A stretch of DNA of 41,836 nucleotides from Mnemiopsis leidyi. Its lineage: Eukaryota > Ctenophora > Tentaculata > Lobata > Bolinopsidae. Under the pieces are notes generated by a model. That model was not told the origin of the DNA and ran no database searches. It worked only from the letters and a program-made list of their open reading frames with translations. Each line of letters opens with the position of its first letter. The stretch's first letter is position 1. The translations under genes and the position numbers were made by a program. This document shows positions 41,101 through 41,836 of the stretch, piece after piece. Location: positions 152,858-194,693 of the forward strand of contig JH153334.1 in assembly GCA_000226015.1 (NCBI GenBank). The letters are read 5' to 3'.

Positions 41101-41513
41101 TTGTGTGCTCTCGCGCAGCGCATTTTAAAGTCAAATTTAAAAAATAAAAATAATTTTATGGATTGCAATTACTGTCAAACTGAATGGGAGGAGATAAATA
41201 TCGTTTTATTACAAGTAGTAGTAAATAGTTACCATCTAGACCATTGATGATTGACTTAGGAAAAAGTTACTGAATTACAACAAATTGATGTGGTCCTGGT
41301 GTGCATATCTGGTGCAAATTCTTGATTCCTGGTGCGGGGTGCAACCCTCTGATTCATAACTTATACGATATTGTACTATATGGTATATAAATAAAAATAA
41401 AAATAAATAACAAATAATGATGCCAGCATCATCACACCTTATCTCTCAAAGTATCTTAAAAGCTTTAAAAATTCAAAATAAGAATAAAAATACCAAAAGT
41501 TTACTGTTTAATC
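41101..41513. other. A+T-rich intergenic sequence
   Basis: No gene was seen. An (AAATAA)-rich stretch at 41387-41417 is close to the LINE 3' fragment and could be part of its 3' end. Confidence 0.45.
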
Positions 41514-41836
41514 CTAATTAATGTTAATAAATCTTTTTCTGGCTGCAAAAGGGTTCTCCTTGAGAAATTCATTATGTCTCATTTTATTCTCAAAATAACT
41601 CCCACTTTCAATACGATTTAAGACCTCATCAGAAATATCCCAAAAGTTCCCACTACTGTAGATTCCTAAGGCTTTAGTTTTGCTCTTAAACATTTCCAGA
41701 TTAGATTTAAAAATATTTAGATTTAATGCAGTCTTCACCTCTATGGGTAGCTTATTCCAAACAACATTACCCTATCATTTAAAAATTCTTACGAATACGA
41801 TTAATCTTGAAGCTTTACTCTTCCCTGGCTTACATA
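41514..41836 (-). mobile_element. LINE reverse-transcriptase ORF, C-terminal fragment
   Basis: The minus strand encodes VWNKLPIEVKTALNLNIFKS, followed by NLEMFKSKTKALGIY, ISDEVLNRIESG and a Lys/Arg-rich end at a stop near 41514. This is the standard tail of non-LTR retrotransposon ORF2 ('LWN.LP.E.....L..FK..L'). A frame break lies near 41770-41790, and the fragment runs off the window, so its length is unknown. It differs in sequence from the relic at 2573-2880, so it is probably another family. Confidence 0.65.

Noticed and set aside
1..41836. tRNA and rRNA genes
   Set aside because: Read for paired A-box and B-box sequences on both strands; isolated GGTTCGA-like strings occur (for example near 28646 and 36069) without a cloverleaf around them.

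Overview
The window is A+T-rich nuclear DNA from an invertebrate animal. It holds intron-containing metazoan genes, PIF/Harbinger and LINE debris, microsatellites and one assembly gap. An ATRX orthologue with an ADD domain and a clear INSIG gene place it within Metazoa. The ADD domain argues against an insect-type XNP. I cannot fix the phylum: cnidarian, tunicate, sponge and other invertebrates remain possible. All exon chains below were built by hand from homology, GT/AG sites and phase agreement.

Layout. (1) 1-3.5 kb: last exon of an unknown membrane protein, then a foldback-type element carrying a LINE relic. (2) 3.55-9.77 kb, plus strand: ATRX, about 1,556 aa, with three +1 frame breaks in A-rich runs. 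(3) 10.5-14.9 kb, plus: RBM39/CAPER splicing factor, 504 aa, nine exons. (4) 15.3-17.7 kb: cluster of a 64-bp hairpin repeat and a decayed retroelement. (5) 17.8-23.1 kb, plus: single-domain hexokinase, 427 aa, eight exons; intron 6 holds a 402-nt gap, a palindromic repeat and a 1.58-kb PIF/Harbinger element. (6) 24.3-26.1 kb, plus: small F-box protein with a candidate YY1-type promoter motif. (7) 27.5-30.8 kb, plus: HMG-CoA reductase reduced to the catalytic domain, just behind a TATA box. (8) 33.4-39.2 kb, minus: complete INSIG, 203 aa, six exons, with an unknown coiled-coil gene nested on the opposite strand in intron 2. (9) 39.3-41.8 kb: tandem repeats, a second hairpin-repeat cluster and a LINE 3' fragment.

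The most interesting points: HMG-CoA reductase and its classical regulator INSIG sit tail-to-tail, yet this reductase lacks the membrane/sterol-sensing region that INSIG normally binds. Several splice junctions (INSIG exon 3 acceptor, INSIG exon 4 donor, hexokinase exon 7 donor) lie inside short tandem duplications. ATRX and INSIG both have a splice acceptor exactly one base before the start codon, which suggests spliced-leader trans-splicing or introns ending at the ATG. A 64-bp imperfect palindrome recurs at least eight times in two clusters 24 kb apart.
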